Below, one piece after another: positions 15,918-23,436 of a stretch of 32,007 nucleotides of DNA; the stretch's first letter is position 1, and every line of letters starts with the position of its first letter. The stretch lies in contig JAJYQQ010000004.1 of the NCBI GenBank assembly GCA_021794535.1, forward strand, positions 1-32,007, read 5' to 3'. Both the position numbers and the translations under genes were made by a program. The DNA comes from a bacterium (GTDB taxonomy: Bacteria; Patescibacteriota; CPR2; UBA1875; JAJYID01). Under the pieces are notes generated by a model, which was not told the DNA's origin, did no database searches, and worked only from the letters and a program-made list of their open reading frames with translations.

Positions 15918-15984
15918 GAAATCTGCTATAATCTTTGAGTATTTTTGGTAGAGTATGGAATGATGGAATAATTGGACATGGACT

Positions 15985-16096
15985 TACTCTGTCATTTCGA
16001 GCGACTTCCTGGAAGGACAAGTCGAGAAATCCCTTAAAAAAGACAGAAAAGGGATCCCTCCGCTCGCTACTGGTGTAGTGTCGGTCGGGATGACAA
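15985..16096. repeat. Composite repeat between leuS and yceD
   Basis: A GTCATTTCGAGCGACTT unit pairs loosely with AAGTCGAGAAATCCC. It is followed by the AAAGGGATCCCTCCGCTCGC...GGGATGACA unit at 16048-16096, the spacer form of the element found inside leuS. The pattern of a GTCAT start and an ATGAC end matches the other composites in this window. Confidence 0.75.
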
Positions 16097-16120
16097 TACT
16101 AGTGAAAATTCAAAATTTAC

Positions 16121-16552
16121 ATGAAACAAGAACCTTACAAAATAGATGTTAAAGATTTTCTTGCAAAAGGGCGAGTCGGCGATCGCTCCGACATAGAAAT
16201 TAATGAAAAGTTAAATATCCAGCTGGACGAAGAAAATGTTTTAAGGGAAATTTCCGGCAAGGTAACCCTGACATTACTCGAGACAGAGATTCTGGCGGAG
16301 TTTGGCATAAACTATTTTTGCGAGACTATCTGCGCCAGATGCCTAAAAGAGTTTGAAAGGCAAGGAAAGGTAAAGTTTGAGAGAGGATATCTGATCGGCA
16401 GGAGGATACCGGAAGAAGACAAATTGCTGGTAGACAAGAATTTCCAAATTGAGATTGGCAAGCCAGCGCTGGAAGAAATTACCCTGGACATACCGATGAA
16501 ACCGCTATGCGATAAGTCCTGTAAAGGATTATCGCCAAATCCTAAGCACTAA
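16121..16552 (+). CDS. yceD: YceD/DUF177 family protein, C-terminus shortened
   Basis: 143 residues. DUF177 proteins are usually encoded directly before rpmF, as here, and in some bacteria and plants they are linked to 23S rRNA accumulation. The body shows INYFCETICARCLKEFER, with a Cys-x-x-Cys (CARC), and LDIPMKPLCDKSCKGL, the usual C-x3-C-K-G-L block. The family normally continues with C-P-x-C after GL. Here the chain ends SPNPKH, encoded by AT-rich repeat sequence that also supplies the TAA, so the last zinc-type cysteine pair is lost. The start ATG at 16121 has no clear Shine-Dalgarno. Confidence 0.85.
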   Translation: MKQEPYKIDVKDFLAKGRVGDRSDIEINEKLNIQLDEENVLREISGKVTLTLLETEILAEFGINYFCETICARCLKEFERQGKVKFERGYLIGRRIPEEDKLLVDKNFQIEIGKPALEEITLDIPMKPLCDKSCKGLSPNPKH

Positions 16553-16665
16553 ATCCCTGCCCCGCCGGCAGGCAGGCAATGACCAATCAGGTCCCAATTA
16601 TAAAATTAATTATTGAAAATTGACTGAAAATTGAAAATTGTGCATTGGAAATTTCCACAGAGGAT
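16545..16665. repeat. AT-rich dispersed repeat (CCGGCAGGCAGG type), copy 1
   Basis: Runs from the stop region of yceD: a CCCTGCCCCGCCGGCAGG palindrome, then CAATGACCAATCA, CCCAATTATAAA, and stuttering TTGAAAATTGA words. The copy after rpmF (16957-17085) follows the same order of words. Confidence 0.7.
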
Positions 16666-16680
16666 TCACAATAATGACAT

Positions 16681-16686
16681 TATAAT
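16681..16686 (+). promoter_or_regulatory. -10 box upstream of rpmF
   Basis: TATAAT at 16681-16686 stands 43 bases before the rpmF ATG, with no strong -35 box. AGGAG lies shortly before the ATG at 16730. This suggests rpmF and the genes after it can be transcribed separately from yceD. Confidence 0.5.
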
Positions 16687-16729
16687 AAAGACTATTAGAA
16701 ATAACTAAATTTACAGGAGACCACCAAAT

Positions 16730-16957
16730 ATGGCTGTACCAAAGAAGAAAACTTCACACAGACGAACCAGGATCAGAAGATCCCACGACGGATTGACCGT
16801 TCCAAATCTAGTTGCCTGCAAAAAATGCGGAGAAATGGTTTTGCCGCACAGAGCTTGCGCAAACTGCGGGTATTACGGCGACAAGAAGGTGCTTGACACA
16901 GAAAGCCCTCTTGCAAAGAAACTTAAAAAGAAAGAGGCTGGAGAGAATGACCAATAA
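16730..16957 (+). CDS. rpmF: 50S ribosomal protein L32
   Basis: 75 residues. The start MAVPKKKTSHRRTRIRRSHD is the L32 signature. Zinc-ribbon cysteines are intact: CKKC (about 26-29) and CANC (about 44-47). The tail KKLKKKEAGENDQ is slightly long, and its last codons and TAA lie in repeat sequence (AATGACCAATAACCAAT). It is the classical partner of yceD and begins the run yceD-rpmF-nusB-rnc. A good AGGAG ribosome site precedes the ATG. Confidence 0.97.
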   Translation: MAVPKKKTSHRRTRIRRSHDGLTVPNLVACKKCGEMVLPHRACANCGYYGDKKVLDTESPLAKKLKKKEAGENDQ

Positions 16958-17085
16958 CCAATATCCCTGCCTCGCCGGCAGGCAGGCAATGACCAATCAA
17001 ATCCCAATTATAAAGTTTGAAAATTAATAAATTGAAGCATTGATTGGAAATTGAAAACTGTTAATTGGAAATTTTAACCACAGAG
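16957..17085. repeat. AT-rich dispersed repeat (CCGGCAGGCAGG type), copy 2
   Basis: Second copy of the element after yceD: CCCTGCCTCGCCGGCAGG, CAATGACCAATCAA, CCCAATTATAAA, then TTGAAAATT-type stutter and TTGGAAATTTTAACCACAGAG. It separates rpmF from nusB. The shared word order shows common origin; divergence is mostly in the stutter. Confidence 0.7.
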
Positions 17086-17149
17086 AATTATTCTCGCTAT
17101 TTTTAAAAGGATAACTTAGTATATTAACAAAAAGATAAAAGGAGACCCA

Positions 17150-17644
17150 TTGGCTTCAAACCGGCATCTATCAAGAATTATTTCACTGCAATCACTTTTC
17201 GAAATAGTGTTTTGCGAGTTTCAGCTGAAGGGCGAGAAGCTGGCAAAAGCGGATAAACTAAAAAGGGCAGAGGAAGTTGTCGAGAGAAATGTCGGAGAGT
17301 TTGCCTCGGGCGAGCAAAATAAGGAGTTTGCCCTGTCTATCGCCAAAGGCGTTATCGAAAGCGAGGACAAAATAGACGCTATTATCACGCCGGCGGCGCC
17401 GGAGTGGCCCATCGAACAGATAGCCCTGGTCGACCTAACCATTTTGCGAATGGCGGTCTATGAGCTTCTTTTCTCAAAGGAAGACATTCCTCCGAAAGTA
17501 GCCATAAATGAGGCGGTAGAGCTCGCAAAGGCATTTGGTGGACCAAGATCGAGCAAGTTTGTAAACGGTGTTTTGGGGACAATTTATCGTTCAAGCGATA
17601 GGTATAATCCGGAGGATGACAAGAAGAAAATGTCTAATTCCTAA
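17150..17644 (+). CDS. nusB: Transcription antitermination factor NusB
   Basis: 164 residues from TTG 17150, preceded by AAAAGGAG with 5 bases between; no ATG is available nearby. NusB binds the boxA RNA of rRNA operons together with S10. The all-helical fold is recognisable: [12 protein letters not shown] at the start, [11 protein letters not shown] in the middle, then [18 protein letters not shown] and [33 protein letters not shown], the family's most conserved stretches. The last residues (KKKMSNS) and stop come from AT-rich repeat sequence (TCTAATTCCTAATATC). The gene is followed by rnc, another rRNA maturation gene. Confidence 0.93.
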   Translation: MASNRHLSRIISLQSLFEIVFCEFQLKGEKLAKADKLKRAEEVVERNVGEFASGEQNKEFALSIAKGVIESEDKIDAIITPAAPEWPIEQIALVDLTILRMAVYELLFSKEDIPPKVAINEAVELAKAFGGPRSSKFVNGVLGTIYRSSDRYNPEDDKKKMSNS

Positions 17645-17750
17645 TATCTAATTTCTAATCAAATCCCAAATGAGGGAGATGACAAAATTAGGCATTTAAG
17701 AATTGGACATTCATTAGAAGTTAGAAATTAGTAATTTGGAATTAAAAACA

Positions 17751-18437
17751 ATGAATGTTAAAGACTTTAAGATGCTTCAAAAAAAGATAGGGGTGGATTT
17801 TAATGACGAGAATTTACTCACAACCGCCTTCATCCACCGTTCATACTTAAACGAAAACTCTGATTACAGCCAGCATAACGAACGTCTCGAGTTCCTGGGA
17901 GACGCGGTCTTGGAGTTGGTCACGACCGAGTATTTATACAAAAATTATCCAAATCCGGAGGGCGACCTGACGAATTGGCGAAGCGCACTTGTAAAAACTG
18001 AAACTATTTCTGATGTATCAAAAAGTTTGGGATTTGAGGACTACCTTTTTATGTCCCGAGGAGAGTCGAAAAGCAAGGGCCGAGCCAGACAGCTCATCCT
18101 GGCAAACTGTTTCGAGGCGGTGATCGGCGCTATTTATATGGATAAAGGCTATGACGAGGCAAAGAAATTTATTACTAATAATTTAATCACACTTCTTTCC
18201 GAAATTATTGAAAAAAAGCTTTATATCGACCCCAAAAGCCGCTTCCAGGAGCTTGCTCAGCAAAGGGAAAGCATTACCCCGAGATATGAAGTGCTTTCGG
18301 AAAAGGGCCCGGATCATAACCGGATATTTACGGTTGGTGTTTTTGTCGGCGAGAAAATGATCGGACAGGGCGAAGGGGCATCGAAACAGCTGGCCCAGCA
18401 GGAAGCAGCCCAAAACGCACTGAAAAGTTATAAATAG
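17751..18437 (+). CDS. rnc: Ribonuclease III
   Basis: 228 residues from ATG 17751; an in-frame TTG at 17736 would only add MELKT. RNase III cuts double-stranded RNA, including rRNA precursors. The signature NERLEFLGDAVLEL (43-56) and the second acidic site in NCFEAVIGAIYMDKG provide the metal-binding residues. A C-terminal double-stranded RNA-binding domain spans about 158-228 (DPKSRFQELAQQ, ending in GASKQLAQQEAAQNAL). nusB lies just upstream. The AT-rich spacer before it (GAAGTTAGAAATTAG type) shows only a weak GGA ribosome site. Stop TAG. Many long RNA hairpins in this window could be substrates, which is inference. Confidence 0.96.
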   Translation: MNVKDFKMLQKKIGVDFNDENLLTTAFIHRSYLNENSDYSQHNERLEFLGDAVLELVTTEYLYKNYPNPEGDLTNWRSALVKTETISDVSKSLGFEDYLFMSRGESKSKGRARQLILANCFEAVIGAIYMDKGYDEAKKFITNNLITLLSEIIEKKLYIDPKSRFQELAQQRESITPRYEVLSEKGPDHNRIFTVGVFVGEKMIGQGEGASKQLAQQEAAQNALKSYK

Positions 18438-18613
18438 GACTCTTTCTCTGCCTGCCCCGCGAAGCCTTGGCGAAGTGGGGTCATTCTGGCGAACTTAAGG
18501 ATCTCTAAAGGGTCGGATCCTTGCGTACTCGCAAGGTCCGACCCTCAAGCAAGCCCCCTCGTCATTCTGGCTTGTCCAGAATCTATTTACTTATTTGCAA
18601 TCGTTATTATTTT
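18438..18613. repeat. Composite GTCATTCTGG repeat with perfect hairpin
   Basis: Holds a repeat of about 110 bases (roughly 18480-18590). Its centre is the hairpin 18510-18544: GGGTCGGA-T-CCTTGCG, loop TACT, CGCAAGG-TCCGACCC. A second, degraded copy lies after uvrB at about 29752-29872. No gene is present. Confidence 0.75.
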
Positions 18614-18863
18614 TCTGCTTTTTTAGAAAAAGCAGAGGTAAAAATCGCGGTCCATTCGGCTTCGCTCAGGACAGGCTTTAAACGGTCTCTTTAAAGTATC
18701 ACTCAAACATAATCTCAAATTTAAAAAATGACAACCCTTCCCTCTTCGCTAAAGCGGAGTTTATCCGACCTCTGGCGGAGAACGGGCAGGCAAGCCGATA
18801 CCGGAAGTCGTCTTTTTAAAAGCTCGCTTATGTTTTCGTTCTCTTTTCGAGCCGATAGCCGCA
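18614..18863 (+). repeat. Structured intergenic repeat, copy 2 (expanded)
   Basis: Same order as copy 1: hairpin CTGCTTTTT/AAAAAGCAG, AGGTAAAAATCGCGG, a long central hairpin and a closing GAGCCGATAGCCGC. Here the central stem uses TTTAAAAA with TTTTTAAA instead of TTTGAAAA with TTTTCAAA, a compensated change. The copy is longer because other short repeats have landed in its loops (for example around 18651-18675 and 18740-18795). Confidence 0.6.
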
Positions 18864-18891
18864 AGAGAGATGCCGACTCTCGGTGTGTTTC

Positions 18892-18942
18892 CAAACAAGG
18901 ACATCTCTTGCTCCTGGTTTTTGCAAGGTGTGTCCTTGTTTG
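18892..18942 (+). terminator. Two-part hairpin with conserved core, copy 2
   Basis: CAAACAAGGACA (18892-18903) pairs with TGTCCTTGTTTG (18931-18942); inside, CTTGC pairs with GCAAG. Compared with copy 1, the terminal T-A pair is now C-G. As at copy 1, it follows an AGAGATGCCG box at the end of the structured repeat, and a second CGAGCCGATAGCCGC word follows at about 18981-18997. Confidence 0.65.
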
Positions 18943-19126
18943 TGAATAAAACTGAGGAGAAAGGATTAAGAAGAGTATTTTCGAGCCGATAGCCGCAAAC
19001 TATTTATCAAGCTTGTTCTTGTCTTAAAAAAACCATGCCAGGAAATACCAACTTCAACTCTGTTTTTTTCTTGCAAAGGCTTTTTTTTTTATGTAATCAT
19101 AAAGGCATAAATTAAAAGGAGTTATT

Positions 19127-20155
19127 ATGACTGGAGATAGACCATCACCTGGAGCAGAAGGAGCTTCAGAAGAAACATTTAGTAAAACTATAGACCGTGT
19201 TGCAACACCTGGCAAAGTAGAAAATCCAGCTGCGGCGGAACAAATGGGCAGAATGGTTGAGGAGGCTAGGCAAGAAGTGAAAGAAAATGGCCCGACCTAT
19301 GTTGTTCCAGCGGAGGAAGCTAAAGATGGCAAACGGCACGAATTTGACATAATTAATGAAGCTGTACCTGTAACCATAGCAAGGCAGGAGGCGGACGGCA
19401 GGGCCCTTGAACGACAAATAGATATTCTGAAAGAACAGCTGGCAGAGCTAGAGGACAGAAGAGATAACGTAGGTAATGAAAATGCCGGAAAGCCATTAGA
19501 ACACTTAGATTTAAACTGGGAGTTAAATAATGCTGTGAAGGAAGAAAATGAGGGGCTAAGTAATTACCGAAGAGATTTAATGTATGCTGGAAGGCATCAC
19601 CTGACATCTAGCGACAAGAACCCGGAAGAGCTGGCAGAGTTTGTGAGGATGCACGCAATGACAGAAAGAGCGAAGCAATATGGGATTGATACAGCTGGTA
19701 AAACAGCGGAACAGTTAGAGGAAGAAGTGAAGGGTCCTATATTTGCAGAGGCTGTTAAAAAGTATGGCTTAAAATCGGAAAAAGGACAAGAAGAAGCTGT
19801 CGTGAAAGAGGAGATTGAAGCGAGAATGAAAAGGGGGCTATTTTCAGGTGCTAGTCTGATGGTAGACTTCCAAGATCAGGATAGGGTGGAAGAAATCGCT
19901 GGCGTAGATAGGTTTGTTAGAATGCTAGAAAATGCTAGAAAACTTGAAAACCAGATTGATGAGTTGGGTCTTGAATATGTTAATCCGGAGATTCATACGT
20001 TTTATGAAATGGAACATATGCTAGAAGAAGCTAAAAGCTGTAAAGAGTGGGACATTGATCCTAGGGGTATGAATGTAGAAGAAATGGATGATGCGTCCAT
20101 GGCTGCGTATCAAGAGCAGGAGAGGGCCGAACGCAAAAAAGAGCATACGGTATAA
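19127..20155 (+). CDS. Hypothetical coiled-coil protein
   Basis: 342 residues, not recognised. No signal peptide or membrane helix, so cytoplasmic. The N-terminus is low in complexity (TGDRPSPGAEGASEE). A coiled coil is likely at about 90-120 (RQEADGRALERQIDILKEQLAELEDRR) and helical, charged sequence continues to the end. The composition is strongly acidic with many Glu and Lys. It starts at ATG 19127 after AAAAGGAG with good spacing and ends just before a clear terminator, so it is a single-gene unit between the large repeat spacer and smc. Nothing supports a function. Confidence 0.8.
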   Translation: MTGDRPSPGAEGASEETFSKTIDRVATPGKVENPAAAEQMGRMVEEARQEVKENGPTYVVPAEEAKDGKRHEFDIINEAVPVTIARQEADGRALERQIDILKEQLAELEDRRDNVGNENAGKPLEHLDLNWELNNAVKEENEGLSNYRRDLMYAGRHHLTSSDKNPEELAEFVRMHAMTERAKQYGIDTAGKTAEQLEEEVKGPIFAEAVKKYGLKSEKGQEEAVVKEEIEARMKRGLFSGASLMVDFQDQDRVEEIAGVDRFVRMLENARKLENQIDELGLEYVNPEIHTFYEMEHMLEEAKSCKEWDIDPRGMNVEEMDDASMAAYQEQERAERKKEHTV

Positions 20156-20180
20156 TTTATAAAAACGATACAGTACACGA

Positions 20181-20206
20181 AGATAGCGGGAAGCCGCTAT
20201 CTTTTA
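20181..20206 (+). terminator. Intrinsic terminator after the coiled-coil gene
   Basis: AGATAGCGG (20181-20189), loop GAAG, CCGCTATCT (20194-20202), then TTTA. Nine perfect pairs with a T-run: a standard Rho-independent terminator. Confidence 0.85.
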
Positions 20207-20465
20207 TGTGGCTAATTTTCAATTTTCGAATCTTTTTTCTTGTGCTAGAATAGTTAGGATAATGGGATCAGGTAGGGGCTTATAGTGATTCGCGGGGGAC
20301 TTTTTGTTTACAGTTGGCTGCCATTAGCCACAATGAATCCCTGCATAATCACAGAAAAAGGGATTTCTCCGCTTTCCACTAGCGTGGCGGCGGTCGAAAT
20401 GACAGAATGTGAAAATTTGTAGATTCGTTTAAGATTAGTAATTGGTAGCTAAGGAGGGACGACGC
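20207..20465 (+). promoter_or_regulatory. Leader region of smc: extended -10 and a dispersed repeat
   Basis: TGTGCTAGAAT at 20241-20251 is an extended -10 box identical to the one before the 29919 gene. An AAAGGGATTTCTCCGCT repeat fills 20357-20405. AAGGAGG at 20451-20457 is the strongest ribosome site in the window and fixes the smc start. The implied leader is about 210 bases; I see no known riboswitch in it. Confidence 0.5.
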
Positions 20466-23039
20466 TTGTATTTAAAAAGCATCAATGTGGCGGGGTTTAA
20501 ATCTTTTGGCGGAAAGAATATATTGGACTTTCCCGGGCTTAAGGACTCCCATAAAAAGAGCTTTGCCGCTGTTGTTGGGCCGAACGGAAGCGGAAAATCG
20601 AACATTGCCGATGCCATCCGCTGGGTTCTGGGCGAACAATCTTCGAAACTTCTTCGCGTAAAAAAAGGCGAAGATGTAATCTTTTTTGGTAGTAGCAAGA
20701 AGGGCAAGGGGTCGTTTACCGAAATTTCGATGACTTTGGATAACTCTGATTCTGACAAGGGACGGACCCTTGTTGACTCGTCAAGGGTCCGTCCCTTGGG
20801 AAACGGTGTTGACCTGACCGAAATAGAGATAACTCGCCGACTTTATCGAAACGGTGATAATGATTACTTCATAAATCGTAAAAAGGTGCGTTTGCTGGAT
20901 GTTCAGGAACTGCTGGCGAAGTGCGGGATTGGTCGGTCTACTTATACGGTCATCGGCCAGGGAATGGTTGATTCACTTCTTTTTTATGGTCCCGCGGAAC
21001 GAAAAGTGCTTTTTGAAGAAGCTTCAGGCGTCAAGCAATACGAGATTAAAAGGGCCGAATCACTCAGAAAACTGGATGCGACTGACAAAAACATCATCCG
21101 CATCAAGGATTTATTATATGAACTTGAACCGCGGCTCAAGCAGGCCGAGAGACAGAACAAAAAGTTCCAGAAAAAGCAGGATATAGAAACCGAGCTTGAT
21201 GAGCTAAGCCGCAAATATTATTCAAATGTTTTGTCTGATATCACGGGCCGGAAGTCAGCGTTAGATGCAAAATTAGCTAAACTAAGAGACCAGGAAGGCG
21301 CATTAAAGTCCGAAATTACCGCTATTGAGGCGAAAATCGCCAAGGGGCTGAAGGCGCAGGGAAGCGACAAAGAAGAAAAAGAGCTAAAGGCAAAGCTTGA
21401 CGAACTATATTCTAAGAAGAATGTGATTTCGCAGCAAATTTACAAAATCGAAGCGGAGAGCGAAGCTGTTGTATCGGTTTATGCCAGAGAAAAGGATGGT
21501 TTGATTCGCGAAAAAGAAACTTGCGAGAGAGAAATCGCAAATTTAGGCGAAAGGTCGTTACGGATTAAGTCGGAAAGCTCGTCAATTTCGGTGGAGCTAA
21601 AAGATGCCAAAACAGAGCTTGAGAACATTGATAATAAAATAGTCACGGCGAATGAGGAGCTGGCGAAAGCGCAGCGGGAAAGCGTGGTGATGGGCAAGGA
21701 TGACATTTCGCGGGAGCTTGAAGCTATCTCAGCTGAATACAAAAAGGTAGTGGCGCAAATCAGCACGATTAATGATTTAAAGTCACTGGCGGCCTTAAAG
21801 TCCGATGCTGAAAATTTGAACCAAAGGATGGACGGGCTGATAACAAAGATTAAAAAGAGCACGCATGCCGACACTTCCAACATCGAAAAGAAACAGGCGG
21901 AGATTGGAAGATTGTCGGGAAACAAAGAAATAATCTTGAAAGAAATCCAGGATTTGAGAGTCCGGGAAATATCCCAGACAGAGACATTAAAAAATATTGA
22001 TACCCAGCTCAGAGATTACACAGCAAGGTTAGAAACCGTAAACCGGAAGATTTCGAAACTGGAAAAACCGGCTGAAAAGGACTCGTCGGAAGTTGAAAAA
22101 CTGGTTTCTGAAAAGGAAAAAATAGAGTCAGAAATCGGTTCATTGAAAGTTGAGCTGGAAAAACTTGAAGGCCAAAGCGCCAGCGGCGATTACTCCAAAA
22201 TTCTGGAAGACGAAAGGGCAAAAAGGGCAGAGATCTCAAGTGTCGCAGACGAAATCAACTCCGTGATGGTGGAACTAGCGAGGATTGAGACAAAGAGCGA
22301 TGACCTAAAGAGCGAAATCCACGAATTTCTGGGCGAGAGTTTTTATAAAGAGATTCAATCTGCAGAGGGTCGCACCCTATGCAGGGAAAATATAGAGCAC
22401 TTGATGCCGAAGATTCAAAGGCTTCGCAAAGATATGTATGCACTTGGGGAAATAGACCAGTTTGTCGGCGAAGAATTTGAAGAGCTGGAAACGAGAGTCG
22501 GCAGCTTGAAAGAGCAGTATGAAGACCTGGAGAAAGCCAAAAAAGACATATTGAAAGTAATAGAAGAGCTGGACGTGAGGATAAAGACTCAGTTTAAAAC
22601 TACATTTGTACGTATTTCAGAAGAATTTTCCAAATATTTCAAAATTCTTTTCAATGGCGGTAACGCAACATTAAATCTTGAAACTGACGAAGAAGGCAAC
22701 TTTGGGGTGGAAATTGCAGCCACGCCGCCGGGGAAGAAAAACCAATCCTTGAATTCACTTTCGGGCGGGGAGAGGGCGCTGACTTCGATTGCACTCCTGT
22801 TTGCCATTTTGAGCGTAAATCCGAGCCCGTTCTGTGTGCTCGATGAGGTGGACGCATCGCTTGACGAAACAAACACCGAGCGATTTCTTGAGATATTAAA
22901 AACACTGTCTCACAAAACCCAATTCGTCGTCGTCACTCACAACCGCGAAAGCATGAAAAAAGCCGACATTATCTACGGTGTTTCCATGGACGACAATCAT
23001 GTCTCTCAAGTGTACTCACTGAAGCTGACGGAAGTTTAA
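20466..23039 (+). CDS. smc: Short SMC-family chromosome segregation ATPase
   Basis: 857 residues from TTG 20466, fixed by AAGGAGG 8 bases upstream and by the family start [M]YLKSINVAGFKSF. Typical SMC proteins have about 1150-1200 residues. Walker A is GPNGSGKSN (38-46). The signature LSGGERAL is near 760, and Walker B CVLDEVDASLDE follows, then a conserved His switch in VVVTHNRESM. Between the ATPase halves I see only heptad-like coiled coil and no globular hinge: neither the Gly-rich dimer motif nor the usual A-x-E-x-A-L-G block. No zinc-hook CxxC is present. A 17-pair palindrome (20756-20798) encodes an extra loop in the N-terminal head, and a smaller one lies at 22360-22384. SMC organises and segregates chromosomes. 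Confidence 0.92.
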   Translation: MYLKSINVAGFKSFGGKNILDFPGLKDSHKKSFAAVVGPNGSGKSNIADAIRWVLGEQSSKLLRVKKGEDVIFFGSSKKGKGSFTEISMTLDNSDSDKGRTLVDSSRVRPLGNGVDLTEIEITRRLYRNGDNDYFINRKKVRLLDVQELLAKCGIGRSTYTVIGQGMVDSLLFYGPAERKVLFEEASGVKQYEIKRAESLRKLDATDKNIIRIKDLLYELEPRLKQAERQNKKFQKKQDIETELDELSRKYYSNVLSDITGRKSALDAKLAKLRDQEGALKSEITAIEAKIAKGLKAQGSDKEEKELKAKLDELYSKKNVISQQIYKIEAESEAVVSVYAREKDGLIREKETCEREIANLGERSLRIKSESSSISVELKDAKTELENIDNKIVTANEELAKAQRESVVMGKDDISRELEAISAEYKKVVAQISTINDLKSLAALKSDAENLNQRMDGLITKIKKSTHADTSNIEKKQAEIGRLSGNKEIILKEIQDLRVREISQTETLKNIDTQLRDYTARLETVNRKISKLEKPAEKDSSEVEKLVSEKEKIESEIGSLKVELEKLEGQSASGDYSKILEDERAKRAEISSVADEINSVMVELARIETKSDDLKSEIHEFLGESFYKEIQSAEGRTLCRENIEHLMPKIQRLRKDMYALGEIDQFVGEEFEELETRVGSLKEQYEDLEKAKKDILKVIEELDVRIKTQFKTTFVRISEEFSKYFKILFNGGNATLNLETDEEGNFGVEIAATPPGKKNQSLNSLSGGERALTSIALLFAILSVNPSPFCVLDEVDASLDETNTERFLEILKTLSHKTQFVVVTHNRESMKKADIIYGVSMDDNHVSQVYSLKLTEV
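20756..20798. repeat. 17-pair perfect palindrome inside smc
   Basis: CAAGGGACGGACCCTTG (20756-20772), a nine-base loop, then CAAGGGTCCGTCCCTTG (20782-20798). It is in frame and encodes roughly KGRTLVDSSRVRPLG in a surface loop between NSDSD and the conserved EITRRLYR. The shape resembles the spacer hairpin at 18510-18544. Confidence 0.9.
22360..22384. repeat. Small palindrome inside smc
   Basis: CTGCAGAGGGT, spacer CGC, ACCCTATGCAG: ten of eleven positions pair. It encodes SAEGRTLCRENI near the re-entry to the C-terminal head. It may be a decayed insertion of the same class as 20756-20798 (both encode GRTL). Confidence 0.55.
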
Positions 23040-23041
23040 GT

Positions 23042-23128
23042 CTGTCATTCCGGACTATTCCTTTAAAATATAATCAGTTGATCCGGAATCTATAAATCTG
23101 GATTCTGAGGTCATGCTTCAGAATGACA
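23042..23128. repeat. GTCATTCC composite with an enlarged loop
   Basis: GTCATTCCGGACT and TTGATCCGGAATC are the two arms of the unit at 9899. Here 21 extra AT-rich bases (about 23055-23075) separate them. A second unit, CTGGATTCTGAGG...CTTCAGAATGAC, completes the composite. Confidence 0.7.
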
Positions 23129-23155
23129 ATACTGAGCATAAAAATGAGCATAAAA

Positions 23156-23371
23156 ATGTTGACAATATGTACTCATTGTAGTACAATCATTATCTATGGT
23201 CTGGCATATTTCGGCTGGGAATCCAAGACCATAGAGGATGCTTTCAATCTCATGAATGGCGTCCGGACTGGTGCATTCAAGCCCGTCGAAAGCAAGAACT
23301 GGGGCCCTGGTATTTCGGAGATGAGCTCCGAAGAAGACGAGAACAGCGCCCAGGATCCAACGGATCAGTAA
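23156..23371 (+). CDS. Small orphan protein, possible
   Basis: An open frame of 71 residues from ATG 23156 (or 39 residues from ATG 23252) ending TAA. The longer form has a CTHC pair near the start, then IYGLAYFGWESKTIEDAFNLMNGV, a likely helix, and an acidic tail SSEEDENSAQDPTDQ. Base use is more even and GC-richer than in neighbouring genes. Neither start has a convincing ribosome site: AGAGGA lies about 14 bases before 23252. A near-perfect promoter (23159-23187) overlaps the beginning of the longer frame, which would favour the shorter one or a non-coding RNA. CTATGGTCT and AGACCATAG also form a hairpin near the 5' end of the predicted RNA. I do not recognise it. Confidence 0.4.
   Translation: MLTICTHCSTIIIYGLAYFGWESKTIEDAFNLMNGVRTGAFKPVESKNWGPGISEMSSEEDENSAQDPTDQ
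23159..23187 (+). promoter_or_regulatory. Sigma-70-type promoter of the orphan unit
   Basis: TTGACA (23159-23164), 17 bases, TACAAT (23182-23187). One of the two best promoter matches in the window. With the terminator at 23406 it defines a transcript of about 240 bases. Confidence 0.7.
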
Positions 23372-23405
23372 AAGATCAGTCGACAATCTGTAGGCTACAT
23401 GATAA

Positions 23406-23436
23406 CCGGCGACCCCTTGTGGGTCGCCGGATTTCG
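23406..23436 (+). terminator. Strong GC-rich terminator of the orphan unit
   Basis: CCGGCGACCC (23406-23415), loop CTTGT, GGGTCGCCGG (23421-23430), then ATTTCGTT. Ten perfect pairs followed by a broken T-run. Confidence 0.8.

Noticed and set aside
18728-18949. 73-residue frame in the rnc spacer
   Set aside because: Lies entirely in the structured repeat and the two-part hairpin; codons reflect stem sequence.
23190-23436. tmRNA, SRP RNA or RNase P RNA at the orphan unit
   Set aside because: No tRNA-like ends, no SRP apical loop and no RNase P core words could be found.
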